From the NCBI GenBank assembly GCA_012800565.1, contig JAAZIZ010000106.1, positions 1-8,386 of the forward strand: a DNA stretch of 8,386 bases. Direction: 5' to 3'. A program made the position numbers and the translations under genes. Positions 1-6,438 of this stretch are shown here, in pieces. The notes beneath the pieces are model-generated. The model ran no database searches. It was not told the DNA's origin and saw only the letters and a list, made by a program, of their open reading frames with translations. Origin of the DNA: Lentisphaerota bacterium. Its GTDB lineage: Bacteria > Verrucomicrobiota > Lentisphaeria > Oligosphaerales > Oligosphaeraceae. Each line of letters begins with the position of its first letter. Position 1 is the stretch's first letter.

Positions 1-244
1 CCGCGCCCCGGAGCTCGTCGGCGATTTGGTAGGCCCGCGGAGTCTGGCAGGTCAGCATGCAGGAAATTGCATAGAGGTCGCAGGAGTCCTTCAGGTCCAG
101 CGGTTCGACATTCTCGTCGCAGAAATCCACCGTGACGTAGTCGGGAAGGGTGGCGGCGAAAGACACTGGCCCCATCGGTGGCAGGTTGAATTCAGGCTGA
201 TTGGGCAGTTTCGGCCATTTGGGGTAAATCAGTTTCAGCTTCAT
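1..244 (-). CDS. N-terminus of a B12-binding-domain radical SAM protein (3' part beyond window)
   Basis: Only 81 codons are visible before the left edge. They read MKLKLIYPKWPKLP, then FNLPPMGPVSFAATLP, then VDFCDENVEPLD, then CDLYAISCMLTCQTPRAYQIADELRG. This matches the beginning of the cobalamin-binding Rossmann-like domain of class B radical SAM proteins: a KxxLIYP strand, an LPPxGPxxxAA helix, a D-E-N-V segment, a hydrophobic I-S strand with a T, and an RAYxIADxxR helix. The Fe-S cluster motif would lie further downstream, outside the window, so the radical SAM part is inferred from the family, not seen. Such enzymes methylate or rearrange unactivated carbons. The start ATG 244 overlaps the half-KS stop (ATGA); an AAGGA lies 12 bases upstream, a long spacing. 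In this operon it could modify the aryl head group or the chain, which is speculation. Confidence 0.75.
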   Translation of the reverse strand, partial: MKLKLIYPKWPKLPNQPEFNLPPMGPVSFAATLPDYVTVDFCDENVEPLDLKDSCDLYAISCMLTCQTPRAYQIADELRGA

Positions 245-852
245 GATGAGCGGGAGTCCTTAAGGTGAAAAAACAGCTCCTTCAAGGTCTGGCAGCTGGG
301 CAGCGGAGTCCCGGAAGGACGCCAGAGCAGCAGGCAGGCCGAATCGGTATTAATTTCGGCAATGAGCACTTGCCGCAAGGTCGGGTTGCCGTGGAACAGG
401 TCCTCCAAGACGGCAAAGAGCAGCCCAGTGTCAGCGGCAGTGGAGAAATACCACACCGGACCGTGGATTTTGAGGGTGATGGCTGCTTCGCAGGCCGGGA
501 TGGAGGGCAAAGTCGGGACGAAGAACATGCCTCGCCCGGTCTCTCGCCCATGTGCCAGGAAGTCATCCCAGTAGGTGCGGTTGGCCTGGGCGCAGCCTTC
601 GCCGTTCCAGCCGATGCAGGCGGTATCTGCAGACGACCACTCGGGGCAGTCCGAAGCGACCAGGATGGCTCCCAGCTGCGCCAGGCGCACCGCGTTGCCG
701 GCTCGGCGGAAGTCTTCCAGATCGGCGGCGATACGGGGCTGCAGGCCGGTAGTGATGATCTTCTTGAGTTCGCTCAGGTCGCTATAGTCGAGCCCCGGCC
801 GGTGCAGCAGCAGGGCTTTTTGGCAATCCAGGTAAGCTGCGGCAGTGATCAT
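241..852 (-). CDS. Half-length ketosynthase-like protein lacking the active-site cysteine (chain-length-factor-like)
   Basis: This 203-residue protein resembles only the N-terminal half of a beta-ketoacyl synthase. The region LPSIPACEAAITLKIHGPVWYFSTAADTG (115-143, visible as FVPTLPSIPA then the GPVWYF turn) matches the KS segment leading to the nucleophile elbow. Where active KSs read S-T-A-C-A-S-G this protein reads S-T-A-A-D-T-G, so the nucleophile is A140. The C-terminal half carrying both histidines is absent. Proteins of this kind are annotated as beta-ketoacyl synthase chain-length-factor or N-terminal-like proteins (Ketoacyl-synt_2) and occur in APE-type clusters; the role is probably structural or chain-length-related. 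The start ATG 852 is well supported by GGAGG seven bases upstream and an ATGA overlap with the KS stop. The open frame runs 88 residues further upstream inside the KS gene but is not used. It ends in an ATGA overlap with the B12 radical SAM gene. It is unlikely to be a decayed remnant, because coupling signals and frame are intact. Confidence 0.78.
   Translation of the reverse strand: MITAAAYLDCQKALLLHRPGLDYSDLSELKKIITTGLQPRIAADLEDFRRAGNAVRLAQLGAILVASDCPEWSSADTACIGWNGEGCAQANRTYWDDFLAHGRETGRGMFFVPTLPSIPACEAAITLKIHGPVWYFSTAADTGLLFAVLEDLFHGNPTLRQVLIAEINTDSACLLLWRPSGTPLPSCQTLKELFFHLKDSRSS
257..261 (-). promoter_or_regulatory. Possible ribosome binding site of the B12 radical SAM gene
   Basis: AAGGA on the minus strand lies 12 bases before ATG 244. 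The spacing is longer than usual, so the ATGA coupling with the half-KS may matter more than this site. Confidence 0.4.
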
Positions 853-1949
853 GGTTGAGCCTCCAACAACAATGCGCTGTTCAGGCCTCCGAAGCCGACA
901 TTCAGGGACAGCAGATAGGGCGAGTGCATTTTCTGCGCTGCAGTGGCGACGAATGGTTCTGCGCCCAAAGCGGGGCTGCGCAATCCCGCCTGCGGCGGAA
1001 TTTGAGCCCGGCGCAGGAAAGTCAGTCCATAGACGGTCTGCAGTATTCCCGAGGCCGCCAGGGTATGCCCGATATTGCCCTTGATGGAGACCAGTGGCGG
1101 GCCGGCTGTACAGCAACCGAAAACCTTGGTGAGGGCGGCAATTTCCGACTGGTCGTTGTACAGTGTCCCCGTGCCGTGTCCGATGATCCCGCCGATATCG
1201 GCAGGCATGATTCCTGCCTCCTGCAGAGGGGCACTGATGAGTGATGAGAGTTGTTGGCCGGAGAGGTCCGGGGCGGTGATATGGGCGGCGTCGCAGGACT
1301 CGCGGGTTGCCAGCAGTCGCCCCAGTGCACTGCTGGACGATTCCTGGCTCAGCAGGAGGGCACCTGCGCCTTCGCCCAGCAGCAGTCCGTCGCGATGTTT
1401 ATCGTAGGGCCGGGTTATGGTCCGTGAGACTGCTCCCAGGGATGCGAATCCGGAGGTTACGAATTCGCTGGTGATATCCAGTCCGATGACCAATGCGGTC
1501 CGGCAGCGGTTCCGGCGCAGTGCCCGCATGGCGCAGGCGGTGGCAATCTGTCCTGAAGCGCAGGCGGCGGAAATCAAAATGGCCTGATGCTGCGGGAAGC
1601 GTTTTTTTACGGTGTCCAGGAGTATCCCCGGGCAATCTGGCATTGCGGTGGGTTGGGCTTGTTCCAGGCAGTCAATAGCGCCGACGGTAGTCGCCAGGAA
1701 GATGGCGGTGTCAGGGGGGAGGTGCGGCAGGCGTTCGGCCAGGCGGTCGAATAAAGCCACGGCGCGTGATTCTCCCGGCTGGGGTTGCAATCCGGAGCAG
1801 AGGCCGTGTTTCAGTGCGTGGGCGGCGAAGTGTTCCGGTACACTGAATGCCTGGTGACCGGCAAAGAAAGTCTGCTCGGCCTGCAGGCAGTGGTTGCCGG
1901 CGGCAGAGATTGCGTCGGCGAAAAGGATATGCGTGGCTGGTTCAGTCAT
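849..1949 (-). CDS. Beta-ketoacyl-ACP synthase (FabF-like ketosynthase) with complete active site
   Basis: This 366-residue KAS I/II-type condensing enzyme has nucleophile C130 in ISAACASG, H258 in GHGTGT, K290 in SIKGNIGH and H295 in the same motif, plus the late glycine-rich NVGFGG (350-355). It would catalyse decarboxylative Claisen condensation on ACP-bound chains. The spacings from H258 to K290, K290 to H295 and H295 to the C-terminus match FabF, but the segment before C130 is about 30 residues shorter than in E. coli FabF and the C130-H258 interval about 12 shorter. The protein is therefore compact yet should be active. TGTLYNDQSE at 259-268 agrees with the family pattern TGTxxND. The start ATG 1949 gives an eight-base overlap with the thioesterase end; the Shine-Dalgarno is weak (GGGAA). 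The stop overlaps the next ATG (ATGA). The neighbouring half-KS looks like a non-catalytic partner. I cannot assign it to a specific APE ketosynthase. Confidence 0.92.
   Translation of the reverse strand: MTEPATHILFADAISAAGNHCLQAEQTFFAGHQAFSVPEHFAAHALKHGLCSGLQPQPGESRAVALFDRLAERLPHLPPDTAIFLATTVGAIDCLEQAQPTAMPDCPGILLDTVKKRFPQHQAILISAACASGQIATACAMRALRRNRCRTALVIGLDITSEFVTSGFASLGAVSRTITRPYDKHRDGLLLGEGAGALLLSQESSSSALGRLLATRESCDAAHITAPDLSGQQLSSLISAPLQEAGIMPADIGGIIGHGTGTLYNDQSEIAALTKVFGCCTAGPPLVSIKGNIGHTLAASGILQTVYGLTFLRRAQIPPQAGLRSPALGAEPFVATAAQKMHSPYLLSLNVGFGGLNSALLLEAQP
860..864 (-). promoter_or_regulatory. Ribosome binding site of the half-KS gene
   Basis: A perfect GGAGG on the minus strand lies seven bases before ATG 852, inside the last codons of the ketosynthase. 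This is the strongest Shine-Dalgarno in the window and decides the start against the longer in-frame reading from 1116. Confidence 0.8.
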
Positions 1950-2421
1950 GGAATTCCCGGTTTTTCCAGCGTTCCCAGGTTTTTTCTATGAGCGGTGGCG
2001 GAAAGATGTACGGTTCGCGGGTCTGCAGGTCGAACAGCATCTGCACCGTGTAGCCGGTGCCGGCAAGTTCCCCGCCTGGCTTGCGCACTTCATAGCTGAC
2101 ATTGAGCCTGGCGCCATCGCTCCAGTTCAAAGTCGCCCGGATGCTGAAATCCTCGTCGAGCAGCAGGGGTGCGAAATAATCCACGTGGCACTGCACTATG
2201 GGGGCACCGATGCCGCAACGATGGTATTCGTCATAGGTCAAGCCGATTTTGCGCATCAGCTCTGTGTGCGCGATCTCGAAGAATCTGGGATAATGCCCGT
2301 GCCAGGCAATGCCCAGCGCGTCCACTTCGCTGAAAGTCAGCCGATGCCTGACCAGGATGCTGATTGGCGGCGGATCACCGGGGCAGGTCTGGAAGTATTG
2401 TTTTTTGCGTCGCATGGTCAT
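1942..2421 (-). CDS. YbgC/4-hydroxybenzoyl-CoA thioesterase-family hotdog thioesterase
   Basis: This 159-residue protein of the 4HBT/YbgC class has the active-site stretch F30-S-E-V-D34-A-L-G-I-A-W-H41-G-H-Y-P-R-F-F-E, which lines up with the D-x-x-G-x-x-x-H-x-x-Y-x-x-x-x-E signature. D34 is the likely catalytic aspartate. A second conserved element, VQCHVDYFAPLLLDEDF (76-92), matches the family's second core strand. It would hydrolyse acyl-CoA or acyl-ACP thioesters. In APE clusters a thioesterase of this fold (ApeK) binds the acyl carrier proteins; release or editing of the polyene chain is the inferred role. The start ATG at 2421 overlaps the dehydratase stop (ATGA); a second ATG two codons on (2415) is possible. 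The end overlaps the KS start by eight bases. The C-terminus (WERWKNREFHD) is slightly longer than in typical YbgC. Confidence 0.85.
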   Translation of the reverse strand: MTMRRKKQYFQTCPGDPPPISILVRHRLTFSEVDALGIAWHGHYPRFFEIAHTELMRKIGLTYDEYHRCGIGAPIVQCHVDYFAPLLLDEDFSIRATLNWSDGARLNVSYEVRKPGGELAGTGYTVQMLFDLQTREPYIFPPPLIEKTWERWKNREFHD

Positions 2422-2798
2422 TTTGTCAGCAGCAGCCGCAGCCGGCCCACTGTTTTGTTTTCATTGGCGGTGATGGTGACTGCAGCAGAATATCCGCCCC
2501 CGGGCTGCTCAGCCAGCCGGCAGGCGAAATGGGCGGTATCGCCGGGGACCAGGTACTGATTGAATTTCATGTTGGTAATTTCCTGCAGCTGCAACGGGCA
2601 GCCGGCGGCATCTCCCGCCAGCAGTACTGCGGCCGAGAGCAGGCATACTGCGGGAACAATGGGGTTGCCGGGAAAATGTCCGTCGAAGCCGCAAAAATCC
2701 CGGTCGAAAGTGATGCTGCTTCTGAATGCGCCGTTGGCTTGTCGTGGTGCCGGTCTCAGGCGCTGCTGCAGTTCAGATTGGATATATGATAAGCTCAT
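2418..2798 (-). CDS. FabZ/ApeI-like hotdog 3-hydroxyacyl-ACP dehydratase
   Basis: This 126-residue single hotdog domain has the hallmark FDGHFPGNPIVP (38-49), in which H41 is the catalytic histidine of FabA/FabZ-type dehydratases that remove water from 3-hydroxyacyl-ACP. At the position where FabZ carries its catalytic Glu (P-G-V-x-x-x-E-A) this protein reads P-A-V-C-L-L-S-A, so the acid is replaced by S55. APE-cluster ApeI proteins are also divergent here as I recall, and form a complex with ApeP. The ApeP-like partner in this operon is the C-terminal domain of the radical SAM fusion. The start chosen is ATG 2798, whose ATGA overlaps the exporter stop; the in-frame ATG at 2846 would add 16 residues inside the exporter gene without benefit. 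There is no strong Shine-Dalgarno, so translation is probably coupled to the exporter. The stop overlaps the thioesterase ATG as ATGA. Confidence 0.82.
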   Translation of the reverse strand: MSLSYIQSELQQRLRPAPRQANGAFRSSITFDRDFCGFDGHFPGNPIVPAVCLLSAAVLLAGDAAGCPLQLQEITNMKFNQYLVPGDTAHFACRLAEQPGGGYSAAVTITANENKTVGRLRLLLTK

Positions 2799-5700
2799 GG
2801 CGTATCTTGCTGTTCCTGGCGCGGAGGCCGGAATGTGAATTTGCATCCGGTGCGGTAGTTCTTGTAAACAATCTCAGTGCAGGAGGTCAGGTCCTCATCC
2901 CATTCGGAATAATATACAATCCATTCCCGGTTTGGAAATGTACCAAGCCTTTTTTGTACCAGCCGCAACGGCTTGCCGGCCAAGGATTGCTGCTCGCCGT
3001 CCGGCAGCTGGCGTTGCACGGGGATTGAGGTCACCAGCGGGAAATGCCAGTCTGGCGGAGCGGTGAAGAAGATATTGCATAAATCCTGGTAGATGGTAGC
3101 GAAAATCTTCCGTTTGGCAATCTCGGGGAAGACTTCCGAGACCGTCTTGCTGAGCTCCTGACCATCGCTGCCGCTGACGGAAAACAGCACCGCGCCGGAG
3201 GGAAGCATGCCGGTGGCGGCAATTTTCCGGGTGGCGGGGTCTTTCTGTATAGCCAGGAGCATCGGGAAGCTGTACCACCAGATATCGACTTTCAGGTTCA
3301 GCAGCTGGGTTCCGGCGCGGTTATGCGCTGCCTGGAAGGCCTGCCATTCGTGGGCCGCCTCGGTTCCGCGCAGACGGCGGGGAGCGAAGAGCTCCTCTGG
3401 AGAAGTACTCCTGCAGCCAACGGCCAGAAAGGTCAGGCAGATTGCCGCCAGCAGTGTACTCCGGGGAGGGCGTTTGCGGAGGGCCACCAGCAAGGCTGGA
3501 ATCACATACAGGGCGGTGATGGCAGTAAAAAGGATTTCACAGGACAGTACCAGCCCGGTATGAAACAGCACCGGATGGCGGGAAAACAGCAACGCGGCGG
3601 AAGTAAACAGGGTAGTGGTGGCTGACAGGAAAACAGCGGTCGGGACGTTGGTGCTGCTTTCTGTGGCGTAGTTATGGAGTGCGAAGATGCCGTAGTCGAT
3701 GACTAAACCGATCAGAATAATCATGCCAAAGCAGCTGGCCAAGTTCAGAGGCGAGCCAGATGCCGCCAGCAAGCCTGTGAACCAGAGGGCAGCGGTCAGG
3801 CCGGGCAGGAAAATCAGGGCAAGTTTCCAAGGTGAGCGATATACCGGCAGCAACAACAGCAGAACCGCAATGACGGCCAGCAGCAGCACCTTGGTCAGGA
3901 TCGGCTTCAGGTCAGTCATGCCAGCCAGACGGAAAGCTTCATTCGAGAGCCAGGCGCAATTTCCGGCTGCATCCAGAGCCCGCAGCAGCGCCAGTTTATC
4001 CTGTTCGCTCTGCTGGGCGGCAAAAAAGAACAAGCCAGTCCCGGAATCCTGCTGCTGGCGGAGGAGTCTGCCGTTTATTTCCTGCAGGAAAGGCGGCGCA
4101 TTTTGTTCCAGGCCGTTGCTGCAGCCTGCCTGCAAAGAGGCAAAAAACGGCTGATAAAACGTTGCCGGCAACCCTGCCTGCCGGCATTCATCGGCCAGAT
4201 GGTTCTGGAGCTCCTGCAAGCGCCTGGTGCAGTCGGGGTGACACCAGGATTCGAGGTTTTTACGTTGTTTCTGCTGTGAAGGCCAGAGGGTCGCAGGATG
4301 GAAGCAGCGACCGGCTAAAGGCAGTTCGGCCTCCAGTCTTTCGCAGTGTTCCAGAATTTCTTGCTGGCCAGTGCCGGTGACTACGATCATATCCCCGGCT
4401 TCAGCAGTCCGCCAGCGTTGCTGAAAATCCTGCTCAGCCTGAAGAGTCTCGGCACTGGTGCCGTCCAGGGCGCTGAGATTGAAATCGATTTTGTTGCCTG
4501 GTAGCAGTATTGCCGCGCCCAGGCAGAGCAGCAGCCAGAGGGCCGTAATCACCCGGGCCTGGCCAAGTCGGGGATGGAAGCTGGCAAAGGAAAAATGCAG
4601 TTCCTGGCGTTTTCCCAGCAGGGTTGGGAGGATGAAGAACGACAGCAGCAGGTTGACCAGCAAGATGCTGGCGGCGAAAATTCCCAGTTGCAGATATGCC
4701 TCTATGCCTGCGAATCCGAGGGTCAGAAAGACTGCGGCGGAGGTCAGGGCGCTCATGCACAGCGGCAGGAAGAGCCCGGCCAGCTTCCTGATTCGCTGCC
4801 GGCCGCTGAAAGCAGTGTAACTGTATATGCCTTGGTCCACCGCCAGGCCCGCAATGCTGCCGCTGACACCCAGGATGAGCAGGCAGATGTTCTGGAAGAT
4901 TACGGCCAGAGCCCCGGTGACAAGCACAGTGGAAGCGAAAGGCAGCATTGGAATCCATACTGCATCAAGTGCCCCGCGGTAGACGAATAAAAACAGCAGT
5001 ACCAGAGCCAGCATTGAGGCCAGGCTGATTTTGTAAATATCGCCCCTGATGGTCTGCTCATTTTCCATATTGTGGAGCAAGGGCGAGATGATGGTAAGCC
5101 GGGCCGAGGAGGGCAGCAGCGCTGAGGCTTCGTCGCGCAGACGCTGGAATAATTCCCCGCTGCGTTGAGCATCAATTCCCTCGGGCAGATCGAGATGAAG
5201 GTTCAGCAACAGGCGCTCGGCGCTCTCGTCGGTCATATATGGATGCTGGAGAGAGATTTTCAGCCCGGAGAGCTGCTGCAAGGTACGCAACTCCTGCAGG
5301 AACTGCGCGTTCCAGCCGAAAGGGTCCAGGCGCAAAGTATTGATCGGTGCAGCCGGCAGCATCAAGGCCTTTTTGGCTTTGCGCACGGCCTGTTCCGGCG
5401 AGGCGCTCGCCAGAATGGATGCGTCACGCAACAATGGCAATAGCGCAGGGAAGTCCGACAGCGCGGCAGTGGCCGCGCTGCTGAGCTGGTAATCCACGGC
5501 TGTGATTTCCGGCCAGGCAGTCAGCCGCTCAGCCAGGGTTGCGGCGGCGGCAGACAATGCTGCCGCACCACCCGGCTGACCGGAGTCGATTTCCAGCTGC
5601 ACGGATTCTCCAAGACGGCTTTTGGCCATCACCCGGTACATATTGCCGGAAATTGAGCCGTGCGGAAACATCTGGCTCAGATCGTTGCGGTAATTTCCCA

Positions 5701-5824
5701 GTGCCGCTGCGAAGAATGCCAGCAGCAGCAGAACGATTATTGCCAGCCAGACCAAGACCTGCCGGCGTAAGACCATAATCAGCAATTTTTCGGCCAGGAT
5801 ATTTATTTGGGGGGCAGTTCCCAT
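2795..5824 (-). CDS. MMPL/RND-family lipid exporter fused to a C-terminal lipoprotein-like (DUF3261-type) domain
   Basis: This 1009-residue protein has the duplicated RND/MMPL architecture. The first half has TM1 at about 22-43, a periplasmic loop at about 44-262, and a five-helix block at about 265-403 containing GLAVDQGIYSY (326-336). The second half has TM7 at about 424-443, a loop at about 444-640, and a five-helix block at about 641-780 with GLVIDYGIFA (706-715), the RND proton-relay type motif. Such exporters move hydrophobic products across or out of the inner membrane. After the last helix comes a basic stretch (RKRPPR, 783-788), a hydrophobic segment ending LAVGC (C804), and a further 205 soluble residues similar in length and character to the DUF3261 lipoproteins of APE clusters. 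There is no stop between the parts. The start at 5824 overlaps the LolA-like gene by 22 bases and has no clear Shine-Dalgarno; ATG at 5776 (M17), just before TM1, is a possible alternative. The stop overlaps the next ATG as ATGA. Confidence 0.88.
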   Translation of the reverse strand: MGTAPQINILAEKLLIMVLRRQVLVWLAIIVLLLLAFFAAALGNYRNDLSQMFPHGSISGNMYRVMAKSRLGESVQLEIDSGQPGGAAALSAAAATLAERLTAWPEITAVDYQLSSAATAALSDFPALLPLLRDASILASASPEQAVRKAKKALMLPAAPINTLRLDPFGWNAQFLQELRTLQQLSGLKISLQHPYMTDESAERLLLNLHLDLPEGIDAQRSGELFQRLRDEASALLPSSARLTIISPLLHNMENEQTIRGDIYKISLASMLALVLLFLFVYRGALDAVWIPMLPFASTVLVTGALAVIFQNICLLILGVSGSIAGLAVDQGIYSYTAFSGRQRIRKLAGLFLPLCMSALTSAAVFLTLGFAGIEAYLQLGIFAASILLVNLLLSFFILPTLLGKRQELHFSFASFHPRLGQARVITALWLLLCLGAAILLPGNKIDFNLSALDGTSAETLQAEQDFQQRWRTAEAGDMIVVTGTGQQEILEHCERLEAELPLAGRCFHPATLWPSQQKQRKNLESWCHPDCTRRLQELQNHLADECRQAGLPATFYQPFFASLQAGCSNGLEQNAPPFLQEINGRLLRQQQDSGTGLFFFAAQQSEQDKLALLRALDAAGNCAWLSNEAFRLAGMTDLKPILTKVLLLAVIAVLLLLLPVYRSPWKLALIFLPGLTAALWFTGLLAASGSPLNLASCFGMIILIGLVIDYGIFALHNYATESSTNVPTAVFLSATTTLFTSAALLFSRHPVLFHTGLVLSCEILFTAITALYVIPALLVALRKRPPRSTLLAAICLTFLAVGCRSTSPEELFAPRRLRGTEAAHEWQAFQAAHNRAGTQLLNLKVDIWWYSFPMLLAIQKDPATRKIAATGMLPSGAVLFSVSGSDGQELSKTVSEVFPEIAKRKIFATIYQDLCNIFFTAPPDWHFPLVTSIPVQRQLPDGEQQSLAGKPLRLVQKRLGTFPNREWIVYYSEWDEDLTSCTEIVYKNYRTGCKFTFRPPRQEQQDTP
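3413..3478 (-). other. Internal lipoprotein-signal-like segment with lipobox (LAVGC) inside the exporter gene
   Basis: Residues 783-804 of the exporter read as a textbook lipoprotein signal peptide: basic n-region RKRPPR, hydrophobic h-region, and a lipobox L-A-V-G-C with the acceptor C804 (TGC at 3413-3415). The residues after Cys are R805 and S806, so the inner-membrane-retention Asp at +2 is absent. No separate Shine-Dalgarno was found before the in-frame GTG at 3487. It may be cleaved by signal peptidase II or serve as a thirteenth transmembrane helix; the sequence does not decide. Confidence 0.6.
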
Positions 5825-6438
5825 ATTTGCGCGGGGATGGGTTGGTTATTCCTGATATTGAAGAATTCCATGATCATGGAGTCTCCGTTTTTCTCTTTGA
5901 AGGTAATATTCTCAATGGCATCATATTCTGTCCGGAAGCGTATCTCCAGCAAATTGAAGAACATGGTGAATTCCTGTCGTTTCGGGACCAGCTGCAGCGT
6001 ATGCTGGTCCAGCACCGTAATGGTGAAATCTTGGGCCAGGGCTGCGAGATCGCCGTTCAGCCAGTTGCTCTGGTACTGGAAAAGCATTTTCAGCCAGGGC
6101 ATATCGTTGCCTGACAGGGTGGTTACCTGGTTGGTCTCAGCATCCCATTGCCGGAAAGATTCGGGCTCGAAGACGCAGACCGAGTGCAGCGGCGTGATGG
6201 CGGCCCACAGCAGCCGCTGGCCCTGCTCCTGATACAGATGACCGCGGATTTCAAATGTGAAGTCCAGGGCATTTAAACGGCGGGTCTGGCGGTACTCGGC
6301 CTGGACTGTGTGTGTTCCCGCCAGGGGCTGCAGCCTGGTGGCGAATTCTTGCCACGTCATCGGCACGGAGTTTTCGGCCTGGAGCAGACCTGCCGTGGCC
6401 AGAAAGAGCAGCAGCAGTGCGGCAATCAGACTGCGCAT
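5803..6438 (-). CDS. LolA-like periplasmic lipid/lipoprotein carrier, secreted
   Basis: This 211-residue protein has a clear Sec signal peptide: MRS, then a Leu/Ala-rich core, then a likely type I cleavage after about A21 (LLQA|ENS). The mature part is beta-rich and resembles the LolA/LolA-like family: an early QAEYRQTRRL-type strand, repeated strands with aromatic residues (FEIRGHLYQ, RLLWAAITPL, QWDAETNQVTTL), and a late segment with IENITFKEKNGD. Length fits LolA (about 180-210 residues). LolA proteins shield lipid chains while crossing the periplasm. LolA-like genes occur beside MMPL exporters in aryl polyene clusters, where they are thought to help move the lipid to the outer membrane, and the same neighbour is present here. 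The start ATG lies 13 bases inside the end of the radical SAM gene and has a good Shine-Dalgarno. It ends in TAA, whereas all the other complete genes here end in TGA. It is likely a dedicated paralogue rather than the housekeeping LolA; this is inferred from context. Confidence 0.82.
   Translation of the reverse strand: MRSLIAALLLLFLATAGLLQAENSVPMTWQEFATRLQPLAGTHTVQAEYRQTRRLNALDFTFEIRGHLYQEQGQRLLWAAITPLHSVCVFEPESFRQWDAETNQVTTLSGNDMPWLKMLFQYQSNWLNGDLAALAQDFTITVLDQHTLQLVPKRQEFTMFFNLLEIRFRTEYDAIENITFKEKNGDSMIMEFFNIRNNQPIPAQIWELPPK

Noticed and set aside
265..858. 197-residue plus-strand open frame
   Set aside because: It is antisense to the half-KS gene, low in hydrophobic core patterns and rich in Gly/Gln/Arg as expected of a shadow.
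853..1116. 88-residue N-terminal extension of the half-KS frame
   Set aside because: It overlaps the catalytic His/Lys region of the ketosynthase; GGAGG plus an ATGA start at 852 is far better supported.
2799..2846. Upstream start for the dehydratase at ATG 2846
   Set aside because: It would overlap the exporter by 52 bases and add residues not typical of hotdog proteins; ATG 2798 gives the four-base ATGA junction seen repeatedly in this operon.
3413..3487. Separate lipoprotein gene starting at GTG 3487 within the exporter
   Set aside because: It is in the same frame with no stop before it and no Shine-Dalgarno; a continuous fusion is the simpler reading, though internal initiation cannot be excluded.
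5809..5814. Run of six G as a phase-variation or frameshift site
   Set aside because: It is too short to be convincing as a slippery tract and lies at the extreme end of the LolA-like gene, where slippage would change only a few residues of it.
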